Assembly: GCA_950097015.1 (NCBI GenBank)
Contig: CATNEN010000024.1
Coordinates: 310,001-374,000, forward strand
Length of the DNA: 64,000 nt
Direction: 5' to 3'
Origin: Macrostomum hystrix
Taxonomy: Eukaryota; Platyhelminthes; Macrostomidae
The translations under genes were made by a program, and so were the position numbers. The notes under the pieces are model-generated. The model made no database searches. It had not been told where the DNA came from and saw only the letters and a program-made list of their open reading frames with translations. Within the stretch, counting starts at the first letter, position 1, and each line of letters opens with the position of its first letter. Shown here in pieces: positions 62,936-64,000 of this stretch.

Positions 62936-63590
62936 AAGGACCCGAATAAACTTTAGTCATCTGAGGATTTTGCTTCCTACGTGTCTTGTTTATTATCGAC
63001 AACCGTTTCCTATCTCCGCAGTTTATTTTAACTAGACGCATGGTTGTTATAAGGTTTTGCAACGTTAGTCATACGTTGACCGACGTATGCGTGGGTGGTA
63101 CATGGATGCGTCATAGCAATGGTCATAGGGGTCAACTTTTGATTGCATAACAAGGATTTCCCCAAGAGCAATGAGTGTGAAAATCACATTTGACCCGCGT
63201 GCTGGGATATCCCTACGCACATTGTGACGTACAGCTCCAGTGTACTAAGGTTACGCCGGGGTCGCAGGGTACTGTACTTCCGTGCACATTGTGGTGTACA
63301 AATCAATGTACTAAGACCACGATCCTTTCCTATCAGTACATTTGTACATGTATGTAACGTACGTTGATTTCTATACGCTCTTGATAAATTATACAACCCA
63401 TGTCCCAATTATATTACTTTTATATTCTTATAATGAGTAATATACATTGCATTTCCCTAACAAGTTTTATTAAATACTTTTTGTTCTTTTTCGAATTTTC
63501 ACATTACATAAGCGCATGGGTCTGATTCGCATCTCTACAGTCTATTCTGCTGTGTTAAATCTTAAGTCTAACTATTGATCCCTCTGCAGC
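62936..63590. other. Intergenic, no gene seen
   Basis: AT-rich. It contains several GTAC-bearing motifs (GTGTACTAAGG, GTGTACAAATCAATGTAC at 63240-63320) but no coding frame. A CCTCTGCAG acceptor lies just before the next gene. Confidence 0.45.
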
Positions 63591-63884
63591 ATGCAGCCCG
63601 TTACTCCTCTGCAGCTTAAACAGTCATTTAACCCGAATGACTTACAAACGTCCGCCTTGATTTCCAAGTACTGCCTCAGCGAGAGGTCTCAAATGAATCT
63701 CAAAAGCGCAGCGCAGCTTTCCGAGCTACTCTGTCTGGCTATTGATCGAGCCACGAAGCAAGGCCATTGGAACGACGCCCTGGTCCTGGCCAGGCAGATG
63801 ATGCAGTCACGCATGGATCCGCTGGCTCGCGCCTACTGCTGTGAGGTCGGCCTAACAAGAGCAGCCAAGTGTGGCCAGTTGCAG
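63591..63884 (+). CDS. First coding exon of an unrecognised gene, partial at right edge
   Basis: A 98-codon exon from ATG (preceded by the acceptor CCTCTGCAG) to a phase-0 donor (TTGCAG/GTTAGA). It encodes a mostly helical segment: LKSAAQLSELLCLAIDRATK, GHWNDALVLARQMMQ, LARAYCCEVGLTRAAKCGQL. The helix-turn-helix spacing is like that of TPR/PPR-type repeats or a PUB-like fold, but no family signature is clear. The rest lies outside the window. Confidence 0.6.
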
Positions 63885-64000
63885 GTTAGATTGCGTCATT
63901 CTGCAGTGATCAGAATCTTGTCGACTTTAACTAGACCTGGAAAGACTTAAATAGATTATTTTGCTCGTACATATTCGTTAGCTCACTCACAAAGAATAAC

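Overview
This is a eukaryotic, animal-type window with spliced genes, GT/AG introns, tRNA-derived SINEs, a non-LTR retrotransposon and DNA transposons. Gene content is metazoan: NO-type guanylate cyclase, ATRIP, EEF1E1, tetraspanin, fukutin/LicD-like enzyme. The best clue to the species is a 35-base stretch at 55106-55140 (minus). It differs at one position from the spliced leader that I recall for the flatworm Macrostomum lignano, a leader that ends in ATG. I therefore take the window to come from Macrostomum or a close relative. That identification rests on memory and was not searched.

Layout, left to right: a soluble guanylate cyclase gene cut by the left edge (1-5440, minus); MCM4 (7508-11579, minus); histone H2A.Z (12890-13288, minus); a two-cistron unit of an unknown 129-aa protein and the cap hypermethylase TGS1 (14378-16922, minus); an AT-rich, gene-free block of about 8.7 kb holding several inverted-repeat elements (16923-25643); a myosin essential light chain (25644-26087, plus); an ATRIP-like gene (27877-31378, plus); SRBD1/Tex (33328-38614, plus); EEF1E1/AIMP3 (39780-40220, plus); a tetraspanin (40812-42629, plus); DUS2 (45286-52276, plus), whose first intron contains a whole LicD/fukutin-type gene on the opposite strand (46284-48150); an intronless membrane protein with PPxY motifs (53139-53873, plus); a repeat-rich zone (54200-62940); and the first coding exon of an unrecognised gene cut by the right edge (63591-63884, plus).

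The repeat zone at the right contains a Jockey-like LINE on the minus strand. A 2.1-kb Mutator-like transposon (58834-60932) has split it cleanly, leaving a 10-bp target duplication. A second LINE fragment lies inside a 43-bp minisatellite.

Three themes stand out. Most long introns are largely filled by their own private minisatellite (units 22-41 bp, about 16 unrelated arrays). Two genes (SRBD1 and the cyclase) have first recognisable coding exons that open in phase 0 at a splice acceptor and have no ATG of their own, which fits start codons donated by a trans-spliced leader. Spliced-leader-like sequences also occur in the window itself. Housekeeping functions dominate the genes (replication licensing, ATR checkpoint, snRNA cap, tRNA dihydrouridine, multisynthetase complex). 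They share no obvious pathway, although ATRIP and SRBD1 are placed like members of one transcription unit.
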